Of a stretch of 64,000 nt of DNA, positions 43,407 through 53,976 are shown one piece after another. The stretch is from Rhodoferax ferrireducens T118 (lineage in GTDB: Bacteria > Pseudomonadota > Gammaproteobacteria > Burkholderiales > Burkholderiaceae_C), in contig NC_007908.1 in assembly GCF_000013605.1 (NCBI RefSeq), positions 4,648,338-4,712,337 of the forward strand, read 5' to 3'. Made by a program: the position numbers and the translations under genes. The stretch's first letter is position 1. Each line of letters begins with the position of its first letter. The notes under the pieces were generated by a model. The model was not told the DNA's origin, did no database searches, and was given only the letters and a program-made list of their open reading frames with translations.

Positions 43407-43805
43407 TTAATCTTCACTTTTCTCGTCAGTAGGTGCCTCTGCCAACTCAGCACGGTCCACCAACTCAACCAAGGCCATGGGAGCATTGTCGCCAACGCGG
43501 AACCCCATTTTCAAAATACGGGTATAGCCACCGGGACGGGCCTTGAAGCGGGGGCCCAAGTCGTTAAACAATTTGACGACGCTGTCGCGGTCGCGCAGGC
43601 GGTCAAAAGCCAAACGACGGTTGGCAACGGTAGCTTCTTTAGCTAATGTGATCATCGGCTCAACAACACGACGCAGCTCTTTGGCCTTGGGAAGTGTGGT
43701 TTTGATGACTTCATGCTCAATGAGCGAGTTCATCATGTTGCGCAGCATTGCCAAGCGATGTTCGCTGGTGCGATTAAGTTTACGTAGTCCGTGTCCGTGA
43801 CGCAT
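43407..43805 (-). CDS. rplQ: 50S ribosomal protein L17
   Basis: 132 residues, full length, starting [20 protein letters not shown], the universal L17 N-terminus. L17 lies near the exit tunnel of the large subunit. Last gene of the alpha operon, 81 bp after rpoA, as in other proteobacteria. The tail after EDRAEL-type sequence is short and acidic ([10 protein letters not shown]). Confidence 0.97.
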   Translation of the reverse strand: MRHGHGLRKLNRTSEHRLAMLRNMMNSLIEHEVIKTTLPKAKELRRVVEPMITLAKEATVANRRLAFDRLRDRDSVVKLFNDLGPRFKARPGGYTRILKMGFRVGDNAPMALVELVDRAELAEAPTDEKSED

Positions 43806-43886
43806 GGTGCTTTCCTTGAGTTATTTAACAGGCAGCCGTATCAGGTACTGCCCGTGGCACAGAGACCCTTTCTAGGCCTCAAAAAA

Positions 43887-44876
43887 TTAACGCTTTTCGA
43901 GAGCGGCTGGAGGCCAACTTTCAAGCTTCATGCCTAAAGTCAGACCGCGGGAAGCCAGCACTTCCTTGATTTCATTGAGCGACTTGCGGCCCAGATTTGG
44001 CGTCTTCAACAACTCGTTTTCCGTGCGTTGAATCAGGTCGCCAATATAGTAAATATTTTCGGCCTTCAAGCAGTTCGCTGAACGAACCGTGAGCTCAAGC
44101 TCATCCACCGGACGCAGCAAAATGGGATCAAACTGCGTGCTACCGCGGGGTGAAGGCGTATCGAACGCGGCTAACTCACTGCCCTCCAACTGTGCAAACA
44201 CCGCCAATTGCTCAACCAAAATCTTTGCAGAGGCACGAACCGCATCTTCAGCAGAAATAGCACCATTGGTTTCAATATCGACAACTAGCTTGTCGAGATC
44301 CGTACGCTGCTCAACACGCGCACTCTCAACCGTATAACTGACGCGCTTTACGGGAGAAAAGGAGGCATCCAAAATGATACGTCCAATAGACTTGGTGGGC
44401 TCATCCCCATGCCGACGCATCGTCCCGGGCACATAGCCGCGGCCTTTTTCAACCTTGATTTGCATATCCAGCTTGCCGCCTTGCGACAAGTGTGCGATCA
44501 CATGATCAGGATTGATGATCTCGACATCATGGGGAGTCTGAATGTCACTGGCCGTAACCAGTCCTTCTCCGTCTTTGCGCAGGCTCAGAGTCACCTCGTC
44601 GCGGTTGTGAAGCTTGAACACAACACCTTTGAGATTCAACAAAATATTAACGACATCTTCTTGCACCCCGTCAATAGAGGAATACTCATGCAAGACGCCG
44701 GCAATGGTCACTTCAGTGGCGGCATAACCAGGCATTGAGGCCAGCAAGACCCGGCGCAATGCATTGCCGAGCGTATGACCATATCCGCGTTCAAAGGGCT
44801 CAAGAGCAACTTTGGCGCGATTGCCACCCATTTGCTCGACATTGATGGCCTTGGGTTTCAATAAACTATTTTGCAT
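43887..44876 (-). CDS. rpoA: DNA-directed RNA polymerase subunit alpha
   Basis: 329 residues. The N-terminal domain that dimerises and holds beta/beta' has [20 protein letters not shown] and RGYVPG. The C-terminal domain that binds UP elements and activators includes [38 protein letters not shown] and [16 protein letters not shown]. Position between rpsD and rplQ is canonical. Nothing unusual seen. Confidence 0.98.
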   Translation of the reverse strand: MQNSLLKPKAINVEQMGGNRAKVALEPFERGYGHTLGNALRRVLLASMPGYAATEVTIAGVLHEYSSIDGVQEDVVNILLNLKGVVFKLHNRDEVTLSLRKDGEGLVTASDIQTPHDVEIINPDHVIAHLSQGGKLDMQIKVEKGRGYVPGTMRRHGDEPTKSIGRIILDASFSPVKRVSYTVESARVEQRTDLDKLVVDIETNGAISAEDAVRASAKILVEQLAVFAQLEGSELAAFDTPSPRGSTQFDPILLRPVDELELTVRSANCLKAENIYYIGDLIQRTENELLKTPNLGRKSLNEIKEVLASRGLTLGMKLESWPPAALEKR

Positions 44877-44993
44877 GGGAACTCCCTCTCAATACCCCCG
44901 GCTCGTTACACCGGTAAGGTTGACGACGCCCCTGGGACGCGGTTGTGTACGTCTCAGGAACAATTTCAAATAAACTCGTGCGGACCCGCGCTA

Positions 44994-45617
44994 TTAACGC
45001 GAATACAACTCAACAATCAGTGATTCGTTGACATCAGCGGCAAACTGATCGCGATCAGGAACAGCCTTAAATGTGCCTTCAGCTTTTTCAGCGTTAATCT
45101 CAACCCAAGCCGGCATACCGACCTGCTGAGCCAGTTGCAGCGCCTCCACAATACGATTCTGCTTCTTCGACTTGTCGCGAACAGCGATCATATCGCCCGC
45201 TTTAACCATGTATGACGGAATGTTGACACTTTTTCCGTTAACGGTCATGGCTTTGTGAGAAACAAGCTGACGTGCTTCAGCACGGGTTGAGCCAAAGCCC
45301 ATCCGGTACACAACATTGTCAAGACGAGATTCCAAAAGAGACAACAGGTTAGCCCCCGTGTTGCCTTTGCGGCGATCGGCCTCTTCGAAATAACGACGAA
45401 ACTGCTTCTCCAGAACCCCATACATACGCTTGACCTTTTGCTTCTCACGAAGTTGCAGGCCAAAGTCGGATGTACGTGCGCCCGACGTGCGCCCGTGTTG
45501 ACCTGGTTTAGAGTCAAATTTAGCCTTGTCTCCAATTGAACGACGTGCGCTCTTTAAAAACAGGTCAGTGCCTTCACGGCGGGATAATTTGGCCTTGGGG
45601 CCGAGATAACGTGCCAC
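44994..45617 (-). CDS. rpsD: 30S ribosomal protein S4
   Basis: 207 residues starting [20 protein letters not shown]. The S4 RNA-binding domain [40 protein letters not shown] is complete. S4 starts assembly of the small subunit body and, in enterobacteria, represses its own operon. Located between rpsK and rpoA. It lacks the Cys cluster of zinc-binding S4 forms. Confidence 0.98.
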   Translation of the reverse strand: MARYLGPKAKLSRREGTDLFLKSARRSIGDKAKFDSKPGQHGRTSGARTSDFGLQLREKQKVKRMYGVLEKQFRRYFEEADRRKGNTGANLLSLLESRLDNVVYRMGFGSTRAEARQLVSHKAMTVNGKSVNIPSYMVKAGDMIAVRDKSKKQNRIVEALQLAQQVGMPAWVEINAEKAEGTFKAVPDRDQFAADVNESLIVELYSR

Positions 45618-45712
45618 TTGAACTTCCTTTATGTCATCTGCCGTACATACGCACGGGAGCCACTGGTGCTGGGCCTGTGGCGGTGGGCTTGGTTAAAAAA
45701 TACGACGCTAAA

Positions 45713-46117
45713 TTAAATACGACGACGTTTCTGCGGGCGGCATCCGTTATGCGGCACCGGCGTCACATCAGCAATCATATTGATGCGAATGCCAAGGGCA
45801 GCGAGAGCACGAACTGAAGATTCGCGACCGGGCCCAGGACCCTTGATTTCAACATCAAGATTCTTGACACCCTGCTCAATGGCGGCACGTCCAGCCACCT
45901 CTGAAGCCACCTGGGCCGCAAATGGCGTGGACTTGCGGGAACCTTTGAAACCTTGACCACCCGACGACGCCCACGATAAAGCATTACCTTGCCTATCCGT
46001 GATAGTGATGATGGTGTTGTTAAACGAAGCATGCACGTGTGCGATGCCGTCCGCAACATTCTTACGAACTTTCTTACGAACACGTTGGGCCGCATTACTG
46101 GCGGGAGCTTTTGCCAT
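45713..46117 (-). CDS. rpsK: 30S ribosomal protein S11
   Basis: 134 residues with family blocks [40 protein letters not shown] and the C-terminal [19 protein letters not shown]11 forms part of the platform near the mRNA exit. 20 bp after rpsM. The Asn-Gly in HNGC is the site that forms isoaspartate in E. coli S11. Confidence 0.97.
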   Translation of the reverse strand: MAKAPASNAAQRVRKKVRKNVADGIAHVHASFNNTIITITDRQGNALSWASSGGQGFKGSRKSTPFAAQVASEVAGRAAIEQGVKNLDVEIKGPGPGRESSVRALAALGIRINMIADVTPVPHNGCRPQKRRRI

Positions 46118-46136
46118 GGTGATCTTTCAATGCCTG

Positions 46137-46502
46137 TTATTTCTTCAGTGACTGGGCCGCCTTGCGCGGCCCCTTGCGGGTGCGGGCGTTTGTGCGTGTA
46201 CGCTGACCACGCATGGGCAAACCGCGACGATGACGGAAACCTCGGTAGCAACCGATGTCCATCAATCGCTTGATGTTCATCGTTGTTTCCCGACGTAAAT
46301 CACCCTCAATGGTAAATTGCGCCACCTGGTCGCGAATTTTTTCCAGCTCCAAATCGGTCAAATCCTTGACCTTTTTGGAGTAAGCGATGCCACAAGCATC
46401 GCAAATTTTGCGAGCGCGGTTGCGACCAACTCCAAATATGGCAGTCAAGCCAATCTCTGAATGCTGTTGCGGCGGAATATTGATGCCAGCGATACGTGCC
46501 AT
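46137..46502 (-). CDS. rpsM: 30S ribosomal protein S13
   Basis: 121 residues beginning [20 protein letters not shown]. It contains the helix-two-turn-helix [16 protein letters not shown] and the basic tail [20 protein letters not shown] that contacts the P-site tRNA. First gene of the classical alpha operon, preceded here by rpmJ after about 25 bp. Confidence 0.97.
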   Translation of the reverse strand: MARIAGINIPPQQHSEIGLTAIFGVGRNRARKICDACGIAYSKKVKDLTDLELEKIRDQVAQFTIEGDLRRETTMNIKRLMDIGCYRGFRHRRGLPMRGQRTRTNARTRKGPRKAAQSLKK

Positions 46503-46526
46503 TTTCGTCCTCTAAAACTCTTGTAA

Positions 46527-46640
46527 TTAACCTTGACGCTGCTTGTGACGCGGATCGGTACAGATCACGCGCACAACGCCCTTGCGCCGAATTACCTTGC
46601 AGTTACGGCAAATTTTCTTGACCGAAGCAGAAACTTTCAT
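46527..46640 (-). CDS. rpmJ: 50S ribosomal protein L36
   Basis: 37 residues, starting [20 protein letters not shown] and ending DPRHKQRQG. Three Cys and one His (C-x2-C, then C and H) form the zinc ribbon of the Zn-binding L36 type. Found by reading the gap between rpsM and infA; this is the canonical place. AAGGAAAACG lies before the ATG. Confidence 0.95.
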
Positions 46641-46705
46641 TTCGTTTTCCTTAAACAATATTTAATAATTCGACATCACGGCGCACGGCAGAAATATCGC
46701 TGCTG

Positions 46706-46924
46706 CTATTTAGCCCTGAATACAATTCTTGCCCGACTCAAATCGTAAGGCGTCAACTCAACAGTGACCTTATCCCCGGGCAAAATACGAATGTAGTGCA
46801 TACGCATCTTCCCTGAAATATGCCCGAGCACGACATGGCCGTTTTCAAGCTTCACACGAAAAGTCGCATTGGGCAGGTTTTCGACCACCTCTCCCTGCAT
46901 CTGAATAACATCGTCTTTTGACAT
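46706..46924 (-). CDS. infA: Translation initiation factor IF-1
   Basis: 72 residues from [20 protein letters not shown], an S1/OB-fold protein that binds the A site during initiation. The ATG at 46924 gives the normal length; a TTG nine bases earlier is rejected. Lies between secY and rpmJ. Its VIQMQG start is the betaproteobacterial form found in the spc operon. Confidence 0.96.
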   Translation of the reverse strand: MSKDDVIQMQGEVVENLPNATFRVKLENGHVVLGHISGKMRMHYIRILPGDKVTVELTPYDLSRARIVFRAK

Positions 46925-46938
46925 ATTTACCAATCGCC

Positions 46939-48249
46939 TTATGAAGACTTGAAATTAGCCTTCTTCAACAGCGATTCATATTGCTGCGACATCATGTAGT
47001 TCTGCACCTGTGCCATGAAATCCATAGTCACAACGACGATGATCAGAAGTGACGTTCCACCGAAGTAGAACGGTACGTTGTACTTCAAGATCAGGAACTC
47101 TGGCAACAAACAAACCATTGTGATGTAGATAGCGCCAGCAAAAGTCAGACGAAGCAAAATTTTGTCAATGTATTTGGCGGTATGGTCACCCGGCCGAATA
47201 CCTGGAATAAATGCGCCACTCTTTTTCAAATTATCAGCAGTTTCACGGCTGTTAAATACAAGTGCCGTATAGAAAAAGCAGAAAAATATAATTGCCGCTG
47301 CGTAAAGCATCACGTAGATAGGCTGCCCTGGTGTGAGAGATCCTGCAATGTCTTTCAACCAGCGCATGGACTCACCGGCGCTAAACCAACCCACCACAGT
47401 TGCTGGCAGCAAAATAATAGACGAAGCGAAAATCGGCGGGATTACCCCTGCCATATTCAGCTTCAAGGGCAAATGTGACGACTGTCCACCATAAACTTTA
47501 TTACCGACCTGTCGTCTTGCATAGTTAACCAGGATTTTTCTCTGGCCACGCTCTACAAAAACAACAAAATAGGTAACCAGCGCGACCAAGATCACTATGA
47601 AGAGGGCAACAATAATGCTCATCGCCCCTGTTCGAACAAGCTCAAGCAACCCACCGATAGCGTTCGGCAGACCGGCTGCTATACCGCCAAAAATAAGTAT
47701 AGAAATGCCATTACCCAAACCCCGCTCTGTGATCTGTTCGCCTAACCACATCAGAAATAAGGTACCTGATGTCAAAGTCACGATCGCAGTCATGCGAAAT
47801 CCAAATCCAGGGGCAATTACCAACCCCGGCGAGCTTTCAAGCGCAATGGCAATCCCCATGGATTGAAACAGTGCCAGACCAAGGGTGCCGTAGCGGGTGT
47901 ACTGCGTAATCTTGCGCCGACCTGCTTCGCCCTCTTTTTTCAATTGCTCGAATGCAGGCAGCACGTAGGTCAACAACTGCATGATGATCGATGCCGATAT
48001 ATACGGCATGATCCCCAATGCGAACACGGTAAAACGCGACAAAGCCCCGCCCGAGAACATGTTGAACATGCCCAGAATCCCGCCCTGCTGACCCTTGAAG
48101 AACTGCGCTAGCTGAACTGGGTCAATACCTGGAACGGGAATATGTGCACCCACTCGGTACACGACCAGGGCAAGCAGCAGAAAGACAAGCCGTCGACGCA
48201 AGTCGCCGAATTTGCCATTTTTTGCCAGTTGTGTCGCGTTAGTTGCCAC
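46939..48249 (-). CDS. secY: Protein translocase subunit SecY
   Basis: 436 residues with ten hydrophobic helices. Landmarks: [18 protein letters not shown] (plug region after helix 1), [18 protein letters not shown] (helix 2), [14 protein letters not shown] (helix 4/5), [20 protein letters not shown] (cytosolic loop bearing the Arg needed for SecA), and [20 protein letters not shown]. Forms the protein-conducting channel with SecE and SecG in the inner membrane. Standard position between rplO and infA/rpmJ. Confidence 0.98.
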   Translation of the reverse strand: MATNATQLAKNGKFGDLRRRLVFLLLALVVYRVGAHIPVPGIDPVQLAQFFKGQQGGILGMFNMFSGGALSRFTVFALGIMPYISASIIMQLLTYVLPAFEQLKKEGEAGRRKITQYTRYGTLGLALFQSMGIAIALESSPGLVIAPGFGFRMTAIVTLTSGTLFLMWLGEQITERGLGNGISILIFGGIAAGLPNAIGGLLELVRTGAMSIIVALFIVILVALVTYFVVFVERGQRKILVNYARRQVGNKVYGGQSSHLPLKLNMAGVIPPIFASSIILLPATVVGWFSAGESMRWLKDIAGSLTPGQPIYVMLYAAAIIFFCFFYTALVFNSRETADNLKKSGAFIPGIRPGDHTAKYIDKILLRLTFAGAIYITMVCLLPEFLILKYNVPFYFGGTSLLIIVVVTMDFMAQVQNYMMSQQYESLLKKANFKSS

Positions 48250-48273
48250 TTGTAATTTCTTTCAAATACAAGC

Positions 48274-48705
48274 TTACGCGAGACTTCCGCCGGCAGCTTC
48301 AATAGCCACCTTGGCGGCCGCTGTTGCACCAATACCAGTTAGTTTCACAGCCTTACTGATTTTGCCCGTCATAATTACTTTTACGACCTTAGCCAGCTCT
48401 CCCACCAGGCCAGCTTGCTTCAGGGTAACCAAATCCACCTCACTAGCGCCCAGCTGCTCCAACGCGCTCAAGGTCACCTCGGCATTGAACTTCAGCAATT
48501 GAGACTTGAAACCTCGCTTTGGTAGCCGACGCTGCATAGGCATCTGACCCCCCTCGAAACCGACTTTGTGATAGCCACCAGCACGAGACTTTTGACCCTT
48601 GTGCCCCCGACCTGCGGTTTTTCCAATGCCGGAGCCGATACCACGACCAACACGACGCTTGTAATGCTTTGCGCCGTCAGCGGGCTTAATGCCATTAAGT
48701 TCCAT
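48274..48705 (-). CDS. rplO: 50S ribosomal protein L15
   Basis: 143 residues starting [20 protein letters not shown], with the glycine/arginine-rich [20 protein letters not shown] that threads into 23S rRNA. Three start codons sit close together; ATG 48705 is best spaced from AAGAGG. 24 bp upstream of secY. L15 is a late-assembly protein of the large subunit. Confidence 0.96.
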   Translation of the reverse strand: MELNGIKPADGAKHYKRRVGRGIGSGIGKTAGRGHKGQKSRAGGYHKVGFEGGQMPMQRRLPKRGFKSQLLKFNAEVTLSALEQLGASEVDLVTLKQAGLVGELAKVVKVIMTGKISKAVKLTGIGATAAAKVAIEAAGGSLA

Positions 48706-48715
48706 CATCAACCTC

Positions 48716-48898
48716 TTAGAGCACTTTGATCAAGTAACTGATCTTGTTAATCATCCCACGGACTTCAGGCGTATCAACCAACTCGCTGGTGCTGCGAATC
48801 TTTCGAAGGCCAAGTCCACGAACAGTGGCTCGATGCGATTCTTGGCACCCAATCGGGCTACGAATCAGCTGAACTTTGATTGTTTGTTGTGTTGTCAT
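48716..48898 (-). CDS. rpmD: 50S ribosomal protein L30
   Basis: 60 residues: [52 protein letters not shown]. Full-length L30 of the short bacterial type, between rpsE and rplO with small gaps on both sides. Confidence 0.96.
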   Translation of the reverse strand: MTTQQTIKVQLIRSPIGCQESHRATVRGLGLRKIRSTSELVDTPEVRGMINKISYLIKVL

Positions 48899-48912
48899 TT
48901 TGAGACGCTTGC

Positions 48913-49437
48913 CTATACAAAAAGTTCTTCAATCGTCTTGCCACGTTTAGCGGCAACTTCAGACGGAGTCCTGTCATGGGACAGCGCATCAAGCGTTGCA
49001 CGAACCATGTTGTAGGGGTTGGTCGAACCATGACTTTTAGCCACAATATCGGTAATACCAATAACCTCAAAGACGGCACGCATCGGGCCACCAGCAATGA
49101 TGCCCGTGCCCTTTGGCGCTGGCGCCATCATGACAGAAGCGGCACCGTGCTGACCCATCACTTTGTGATGAATCGACCCGTTCTTGAGCGTTATCTTGGT
49201 CATGTTTCGACGGGCTTCTTCCATCGCCTTTTGCACGGCCGCAGGGACTTCTTTTGATTTGCCCTTGCCCATGCCAACGCTACCATCACCATCGCCCACC
49301 ACTGTCAAAGCGGCGAAACCTAGAATTCGCCCCCCTTTGACAACTTTGGTAACGCGATTAATCGCAATCATTTTCTCGCGCAGGCCATCTTCAGGCCCTA
49401 CGGCCTTACCCTGCATTTTCGCTTGAACTTTAGCCAT
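48913..49437 (-). CDS. rpsE: 30S ribosomal protein S5
   Basis: 174 residues. The N-terminal double-stranded-RNA-like domain has [19 protein letters not shown] and [20 protein letters not shown]. The C-terminal domain has [20 protein letters not shown] and [19 protein letters not shown]5 shapes the mRNA entry site and affects accuracy. 18 bp after rplR. Confidence 0.97.
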   Translation of the reverse strand: MAKVQAKMQGKAVGPEDGLREKMIAINRVTKVVKGGRILGFAALTVVGDGDGSVGMGKGKSKEVPAAVQKAMEEARRNMTKITLKNGSIHHKVMGQHGAASVMMAPAPKGTGIIAGGPMRAVFEVIGITDIVAKSHGSTNPYNMVRATLDALSHDRTPSEVAAKRGKTIEELFV

Positions 49438-49454
49438 CTTAATTTCCGATCTGC

Positions 49455-49820
49455 TTAGAACTGCAAGCCTGCTTCACGTGCTGCATCTGCCAGCGCCTTG
49501 ACGCGGCCATGGTACGCAAAGCCTGCACGATCAAACGCAACTTTTTCAACACCAACCGCCTTGGCTTTTTCAGCCAGACGCTTGCCAATAGCTTGGGCAG
49601 CGGCAACGTTGCCGCCTTTACCCGAACCGCCCAACGCTTTGCGCACTTCGGCTTCTGCCGTGGATGCACTTGCCAATACCTTGACGCCGTCGCCAGAAAT
49701 GACGCTGGCATAAATATGCAGGTTTGTACGATTTACCGTCAGACGGGCAACACCTTGAGTGGCGATCCGAATCCGGGTTTGACGCGCCCTGCGAAGACGC
49801 TGCTCTTTTTTGGTCAACAT
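49455..49820 (-). CDS. rplR: 50S ribosomal protein L18
   Basis: 121 residues, [20 protein letters not shown] at the start, then [19 protein letters not shown] and the C-terminal [21 protein letters not shown]18 binds 5S rRNA together with L5 (encoded by rplE in the same operon). Confidence 0.97.
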   Translation of the reverse strand: MLTKKEQRLRRARQTRIRIATQGVARLTVNRTNLHIYASVISGDGVKVLASASTAEAEVRKALGGSGKGGNVAAAQAIGKRLAEKAKAVGVEKVAFDRAGFAYHGRVKALADAAREAGLQF

Positions 49821-49831
49821 GCTGCAGCTCC

Positions 49832-50365
49832 TTATTTCTTCTTGGTTTCTTTGATCGTGATTTTTTCGTCCGAATAACGGATACCCTTGCCTTTGTAGGG
49901 CTCAGGTGGACGAATCGCACGAATCTCGGCAGCCACCTGGCCTACGCGCTGGCGGTCTGCACCCTTGATCACGATTTCAGTGGGGGTCGGGGTCGCGACA
50001 GTGATGCCAGCTGGCATGTCTTTATTGACCGGGTGGGAATATCCCACAGTGAGATTCAGCTTTGCACCTTGCGCCTGGGCCTTGTAACCCACACCAACAA
50101 GATTCAACTTCTTCTCAAAACCTTTGGTCACACCGACCACCATGTTGTTCACCAGCTGACGCATGGTGCCACTCATGGCGTTTGCTTCGCGAGAGTCGTT
50201 GGCAGGCTGAAAACTCAGCGCGCCAGCGTCGCTGCTCACTTTGACCAACGCGTTTTGCGTCAAGAATAAACTTCCACCAGCGCCTTTGACACTGATCTGG
50301 TCATCCTTGACCAACACATCCACGCCAGCCGGAACGGCGACGGGCATTTTTCCTATACGGGACAT
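49832..50365 (-). CDS. rplF: 50S ribosomal protein L6
   Basis: 177 residues with two L6 repeats. It begins [20 protein letters not shown] and carries the C-terminal signature [35 protein letters not shown]6 sits near the sarcin-ricin loop. Located between rpsH and rplR. Confidence 0.97.
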   Translation of the reverse strand: MSRIGKMPVAVPAGVDVLVKDDQISVKGAGGSLFLTQNALVKVSSDAGALSFQPANDSREANAMSGTMRQLVNNMVVGVTKGFEKKLNLVGVGYKAQAQGAKLNLTVGYSHPVNKDMPAGITVATPTPTEIVIKGADRQRVGQVAAEIRAIRPPEPYKGKGIRYSDEKITIKETKKK

Positions 50366-50391
50366 TTTCTATTTCTCCTCAATGTCACGCT

Positions 50392-50787
50392 TTAGGCGAC
50401 GTAGCACAACACTTCACCACCGACACCGGTAGCGCGCGCTTTGCGATCAGTCATGACGCCCTTGGGGGTTGTGACTATTGCCACACCGAGGCCGTTCTGG
50501 ACTTGGGGGATGGCATCACTGCCACGGTAAACACGCAAGCCGGGACGGCTAACGCGCTCAATACGCTCAATCACAGGACGCCCGGCGTAATATTTCAAAA
50601 CAATTTCAAGCTCAGGTTTGCCGTCATTGGCATTAACCTTGAAGCTATCGATATAACCTTCTTCCGTCAAAACTTGCGCAATTGCGACCTTCACTTTTGA
50701 AGAAGGAACACTCACAGTAGTTTTTGCCACCATTTGCGCATTGCGGATGCGTGTCAACAGGTCGGCGATGGGATCACTCATGCTCAT
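50392..50787 (-). CDS. rpsH: 30S ribosomal protein S8
   Basis: 131 residues starting [21 protein letters not shown]-terminal block [20 protein letters not shown] and [10 protein letters not shown]8 binds the central domain of 16S rRNA and, in enterobacteria, represses the spc operon. 27 bp before rplF. Confidence 0.97.
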   Translation of the reverse strand: MSMSDPIADLLTRIRNAQMVAKTTVSVPSSKVKVAIAQVLTEEGYIDSFKVNANDGKPELEIVLKYYAGRPVIERIERVSRPGLRVYRGSDAIPQVQNGLGVAIVTTPKGVMTDRKARATGVGGEVLCYVA

Positions 50788-50805
50788 ATCTATGTCTCCT
50801 ACCGC

Positions 50806-51111
50806 TTACCAGCTGGCCTTGACTATGCCGGGAATTTCCCCTGCAAAAGCCATTTCACGAATTTTTGCACGCGCCAAACCAAAATGCTGGAACGTACCAC
50901 GAGGGCGCCCGGTGATTGCGCAGCGGTTACGCTGGCGAGTCGGGTTCGCATTGCGGGGGAGCTTTTGCAAACCCAGACGAGCAGCAGCGCGCTCTTCATC
51001 GCTGCGTTTCACATCGCCTGCAATTGCCTTGAATTCCGCGTGTTTTTTCGCGTATTTAGCGACCAGGTTGTCGCGCTTCAGCTCGCGCTGGATTAAAGCC
51101 ATTTTAGCCAC
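50806..51111 (-). CDS. rpsN: 30S ribosomal protein S14
   Basis: 101 residues, [20 protein letters not shown], with [20 protein letters not shown] and the C-terminal [20 protein letters not shown]. This is the long, Zn-free S14 type (no C-x2-C pair). Lies between rplE and rpsH, 8 bp from rplE. Confidence 0.97.
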   Translation of the reverse strand: MAKMALIQRELKRDNLVAKYAKKHAEFKAIAGDVKRSDEERAAARLGLQKLPRNANPTRQRNRCAITGRPRGTFQHFGLARAKIREMAFAGEIPGIVKASW

Positions 51112-51119
51112 GGGTCACC

Positions 51120-51659
51120 TCAGTTTTTGAACGGGAAACGGAAACCGGTGAGCAGCGCCTTGCACTCTTCGTCGGTTTTGGCCGTTGTGGTGATGCTGAT
51201 ATTGAGACCACGCAAGGCATCAACCTTATCGTATTCAATTTCAGGGAAGATGATCTGCTCTTTAACGCCGATGTTGTAGTTGCCACGGCCATCAAACGCA
51301 CGACCGGAAATACCCCGAAAGTCACGAACACGCGGCAAAGCCACAGTCACAAAGCGGTCCAGAAACTCAAACATCTGAACGCCGCGCAGCGTAACCATAC
51401 AGCCAATCGCCTGATTCTCACGAATCTTGAAGCCGGCAATGGCCTTCTTGGACATGGTGACCACCGGCTTCTGACCTGCAATCTTGCCAAGGTCGCTGAC
51501 TGCGTGATCCATGACTTTTTTGTCGGCCACGGCCTCACTGACACCCATGTTCAGGGTGATCTTGGTAAGACGCGGAACCTGCATTGGAGATGTGTAGCCG
51601 AACTTGGCCATCAACTCCGGCGCTAATTTTTCGCGAAAATGTTGTTGCAAACGAGCCAT
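51120..51659 (-). CDS. rplE: 50S ribosomal protein L5
   Basis: 179 residues. Starts [20 protein letters not shown]; core blocks [40 protein letters not shown] and [21 protein letters not shown]5 contacts 5S rRNA and the P-site tRNA. Two bases separate it from rplX, so translation is probably coupled. Confidence 0.97.
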   Translation of the reverse strand: MARLQQHFREKLAPELMAKFGYTSPMQVPRLTKITLNMGVSEAVADKKVMDHAVSDLGKIAGQKPVVTMSKKAIAGFKIRENQAIGCMVTLRGVQMFEFLDRFVTVALPRVRDFRGISGRAFDGRGNYNIGVKEQIIFPEIEYDKVDALRGLNISITTTAKTDEECKALLTGFRFPFKN

Positions 51660-51661
51660 GT

Positions 51662-51982
51662 TTATGCCACCTTGATTTCTTCGCCGCTGGACTTGTAAAC
51701 GCGAACACGTTTGCCGTCAGCGGCCAGCTTGATACCAACCCGATCAGCCTTACCGGTAGCAACATTGAAAATGGCTACGTTAGACTGATGAATCGGCATG
51801 GACTTTTCAACGATGCCGCCAACCGTACCCTTGAGAGGATTTGGCTTGGTATGCTTTTTGACTACATTGATACCCTCGACGAGCACATAGGAGTCATCTT
51901 TGCGCAAGGCAATTTTGCCGCGCTTCCCCTTGTCGCGCCCGGTGAGCACGATAATGTCATCGCCTTTGCGAATCTTGTTCAT
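51662..51982 (-). CDS. rplX: 50S ribosomal protein L24
   Basis: 106 residues with the KOW motif in the first 30 residues ([20 protein letters not shown]) and [20 protein letters not shown]. An assembly-initiating protein of the large subunit. 9 bp after rplN. Confidence 0.97.
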   Translation of the reverse strand: MNKIRKGDDIIVLTGRDKGKRGKIALRKDDSYVLVEGINVVKKHTKPNPLKGTVGGIVEKSMPIHQSNVAIFNVATGKADRVGIKLAADGKRVRVYKSSGEEIKVA

Positions 51983-51991
51983 GGCGCGTCC

Positions 51992-52360
51992 TTACAAAAC
52001 TTCAGGAGCCAAAGACACGATCTTCATGAACTTCTCAGTGCGCAACTCACGCGTCACTGGGCCGAAGATACGGGTGCCGATTGGCTCTAATTTGGCGTTC
52101 AGCAACACTGCTGCGTTGCCGTCGAATTTGACCAGCGAGCCGTCACTACGACGGATGCCCTTGGCCGTACGAACCACTACTGCACTGTAGATCTCGCCTT
52201 TTTTGACGCGACCACGTGGAGCGGCTTCTTTAATACTGACTTTGATGACGTCGCCAACGCTTGCATAGCGACGCTTGGACCCACCGAGCACCTTGATGCA
52301 CAGGACGGACTTTGCGCCGGTATTGTCGGCAACTTCTAATCGAGATTCAACTTGGATCAT
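51992..52360 (-). CDS. rplN: 50S ribosomal protein L14
   Basis: 122 residues from [20 protein letters not shown], the normal L14 length; an in-frame start five codons upstream (52375) is not needed. C-terminal [20 protein letters not shown]. It is the first gene of the cluster here: rpsQ and the rest of the S10-side genes, which precede rplN in many bacteria, are absent from the window. Confidence 0.97.
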   Translation of the reverse strand: MIQVESRLEVADNTGAKSVLCIKVLGGSKRRYASVGDVIKVSIKEAAPRGRVKKGEIYSAVVVRTAKGIRRSDGSLVKFDGNAAVLLNAKLEPIGTRIFGPVTRELRTEKFMKIVSLAPEVL

Positions 52361-52521
52361 TTCAATTATTCCCAACTTGCACTAATTAGCGTCAATTCAC
52401 CAGCACTCAGGCCAGCGATTTGCCGTTTCTTAGTCAGTCTTGGGCCTGTCGGCGGTGATGTGAACCACTCACATCACGTTCGTTAGGCAGACACTTCATA
52501 CTTTTTCAAGCGAAGCCTGCA

Positions 52522-52550
52522 ATTATGCATGGGGTTTTCTGGATCGTCAA
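52522..52550 (-). promoter_or_regulatory. Predicted promoter of the rplN-rplQ cluster
   Basis: Minus strand TTGACG (52550-52545), 17-bp spacer, CATAAT (52527-52522). Predicted start near 52515, giving an approximately 155-nt leader before rplN. A leader of that length fits a ribosomal operon with its own control. Confidence 0.6.
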
Positions 52551-53031
52551 CACTATTTCGACTATTTTCACGAAAAACTGGTTTTAAGCCCCTGCAGGTG
52601 ATGCAAACCAGTTCATAACGTCTGTCAGACAGCACGATTGACCGCAAAAGGCGAACTGGGCCAGTGTGGTCGATTGCGGCCTAGTATCAAGTCGATTCAA
52701 CAACAGCCGCGCTAGTAGGGGCTATTGGCAAAGTGCGACCTGCTTGACGTCCGCGACGCACAAAGCCTTCAAGGCATCGCTTGCTCAGAGGCTTTGTTGT
52801 AAAGCCACTTGTTGGGAGAGCCTGCGCTGAGAATTCAGTAGCCTTCTTAAGAGCGGTGGCTTCACGCCGCAACACTGTCGAAGACGCCTGGAGCTGTCAC
52901 CCGGTTAGGCATGCCAAATTCCAAGGTCAATCGCTGGCACATCGCACGTCGGAGGGATAGTGTTCAACCAAGGTGACGAAGCACCCGCAGTTGACGCTGG
53001 AATGCTACTTTTGACATTTTTCGTAAAATAT
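52551..53031. other. Intergenic stretch, no gene seen
   Basis: About 480 bp between the divergent promoters of rplN and the RRM protein gene. The only sizeable frame (52687-52875, minus) has no ribosome site or known motif and is not called. Nothing else was recognised. Confidence 0.4.
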
Positions 53032-53061
53032 TTGTCAACTATTTGTTTTTTGCAGCATAAT
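53032..53061 (+). promoter_or_regulatory. Predicted promoter of the RRM protein gene
   Basis: TTGTCA at 53032-53037, 18-bp spacer, CATAAT at 53056-53061. It leaves a 5' leader of about 140 nt, long for a single gene and perhaps used for temperature or auto-control, as in cold-induced RRM protein genes. Confidence 0.5.
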
Positions 53062-53207
53062 TGCATGGTATTGCCAAAAAAGGCTTTACAAGTTTGCGGT
53101 GTTTAGTCAGTTTCGCGTCTGCTTTAAGTCTTCATTCGTTTGTTGATTGCGTGGTAATAGCGGTTTTGGACTCCATCGCGTTTTGAGTTATTTTGAGGAG
53201 TCCTTTC

Positions 53208-53630
53208 ATGGGCAACAAACTTTACGTGGGCAACCTGCCCTACACTTTCCGTGACGAAGACCTGCAGCAAGCATTTGCCGCACACGGTACCGTCACTAGC
53301 GCCAAGGTCATGATGGAACGTGACACCGGCCGCTCCAAGGGCTTCGGCTTTGTGGAAATGGGCAGCGACGCTGAGGCACAAGCTGCTATCAACGGCATGA
53401 ACGGTCAACAATACGGTGGCCGTGGCCTCGTGGTGAACGAAGCCCGTCCGATGGAGGCCCGTCCTCCCCGCACTGGTGGTGGCGGCTTCGGTGGTGGCGC
53501 TGGCGGCGGCGGTTACGGCGGCGGCGCTGGTCGTAGCGGTGGTGGTGGCGGTTACGGCGGCGGCGCTGGCGGCGGCGCAGGCCGTAGCGGCGGCGGTGGC
53601 GGTTACGGCGGTGGCCGCAGCAGCTATTAA
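53208..53630 (+). CDS. Glycine-rich RRM RNA-binding protein
   Basis: 140 residues with one RRM domain, RNP2 KLYVGNLPY at the start and RNP1 SKGFGFVEM near residue 48, then ARPMEARPPR and a C-terminal tail of Gly-rich repeats (GGGGYGGG and RSGG blocks). The domain order matches bacterial and cyanobacterial glycine-rich, often cold-induced RNA-binding proteins, thought to act on mRNA structure. The start ATG 53208 has GAGGAGT upstream; the frame would be open from 53193. The tail is encoded by near-identical repeats of about 45 bp, which can expand or shrink. Monocistronic, with a terminator 33 bp after the stop. Confidence 0.93.
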   Translation: MGNKLYVGNLPYTFRDEDLQQAFAAHGTVTSAKVMMERDTGRSKGFGFVEMGSDAEAQAAINGMNGQQYGGRGLVVNEARPMEARPPRTGGGGFGGGAGGGGYGGGAGRSGGGGGYGGGAGGGAGRSGGGGGYGGGRSSY

Positions 53631-53662
53631 ACACTCGACTGGCATTACGCCAACCGAAAATT

Positions 53663-53686
53663 AAAGGGCCCATGTGGCCCTTTTTT
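53663..53686 (+). terminator. Intrinsic terminator of the RRM gene
   Basis: Stem AAAGGGCC with loop CATGT and GGCCCTTT, running into six T. About 33 bp after the RRM stop. Confidence 0.85.
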
Positions 53687-53689
53687 ATT

Positions 53690-53976
53690 TCGCCGTCACT
53701 CAGCTTGGTCAAGCCGCCGCTCACACCTGCGGATTGCTTGGTCTTCGGGGTCGCCCGGTAAACGCATTGTTGGCATGAATACATCCGCCATATAGATTTG
53801 ATAGCAAGTTGAGCTTATTTGACGGGGGCTGACACATGATTTGGTCTTATCAGCGCGGCGCGCACTAAAACGAGCGAATTGCCGATCTGGTCGTCGCGCC
53901 GAAGCCGGCGCCTGGCCATTACCGCTGGACGTGCTCGATGATGAACACGAGCTGGACATGCCAGCTTCCAATCTAT
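53690..53976. other. Intergenic stretch downstream of lptC, no gene seen
   Basis: The frame at 53696-53971 (minus) is Ser/Arg-rich without a start or known motif. lptA and lptB, which usually follow lptC, are not present here. Confidence 0.45.

Noticed and set aside
52687..52875. Small minus-strand gene between rplN and the RRM gene
   Set aside because: No ribosome site, no known motif, and both flanking promoters point away from it.
53696..53971. Truncated lptA after lptC
   Set aside because: The Ser/Arg-rich frame shows none of the LptA beta-jellyroll or signal-peptide features.
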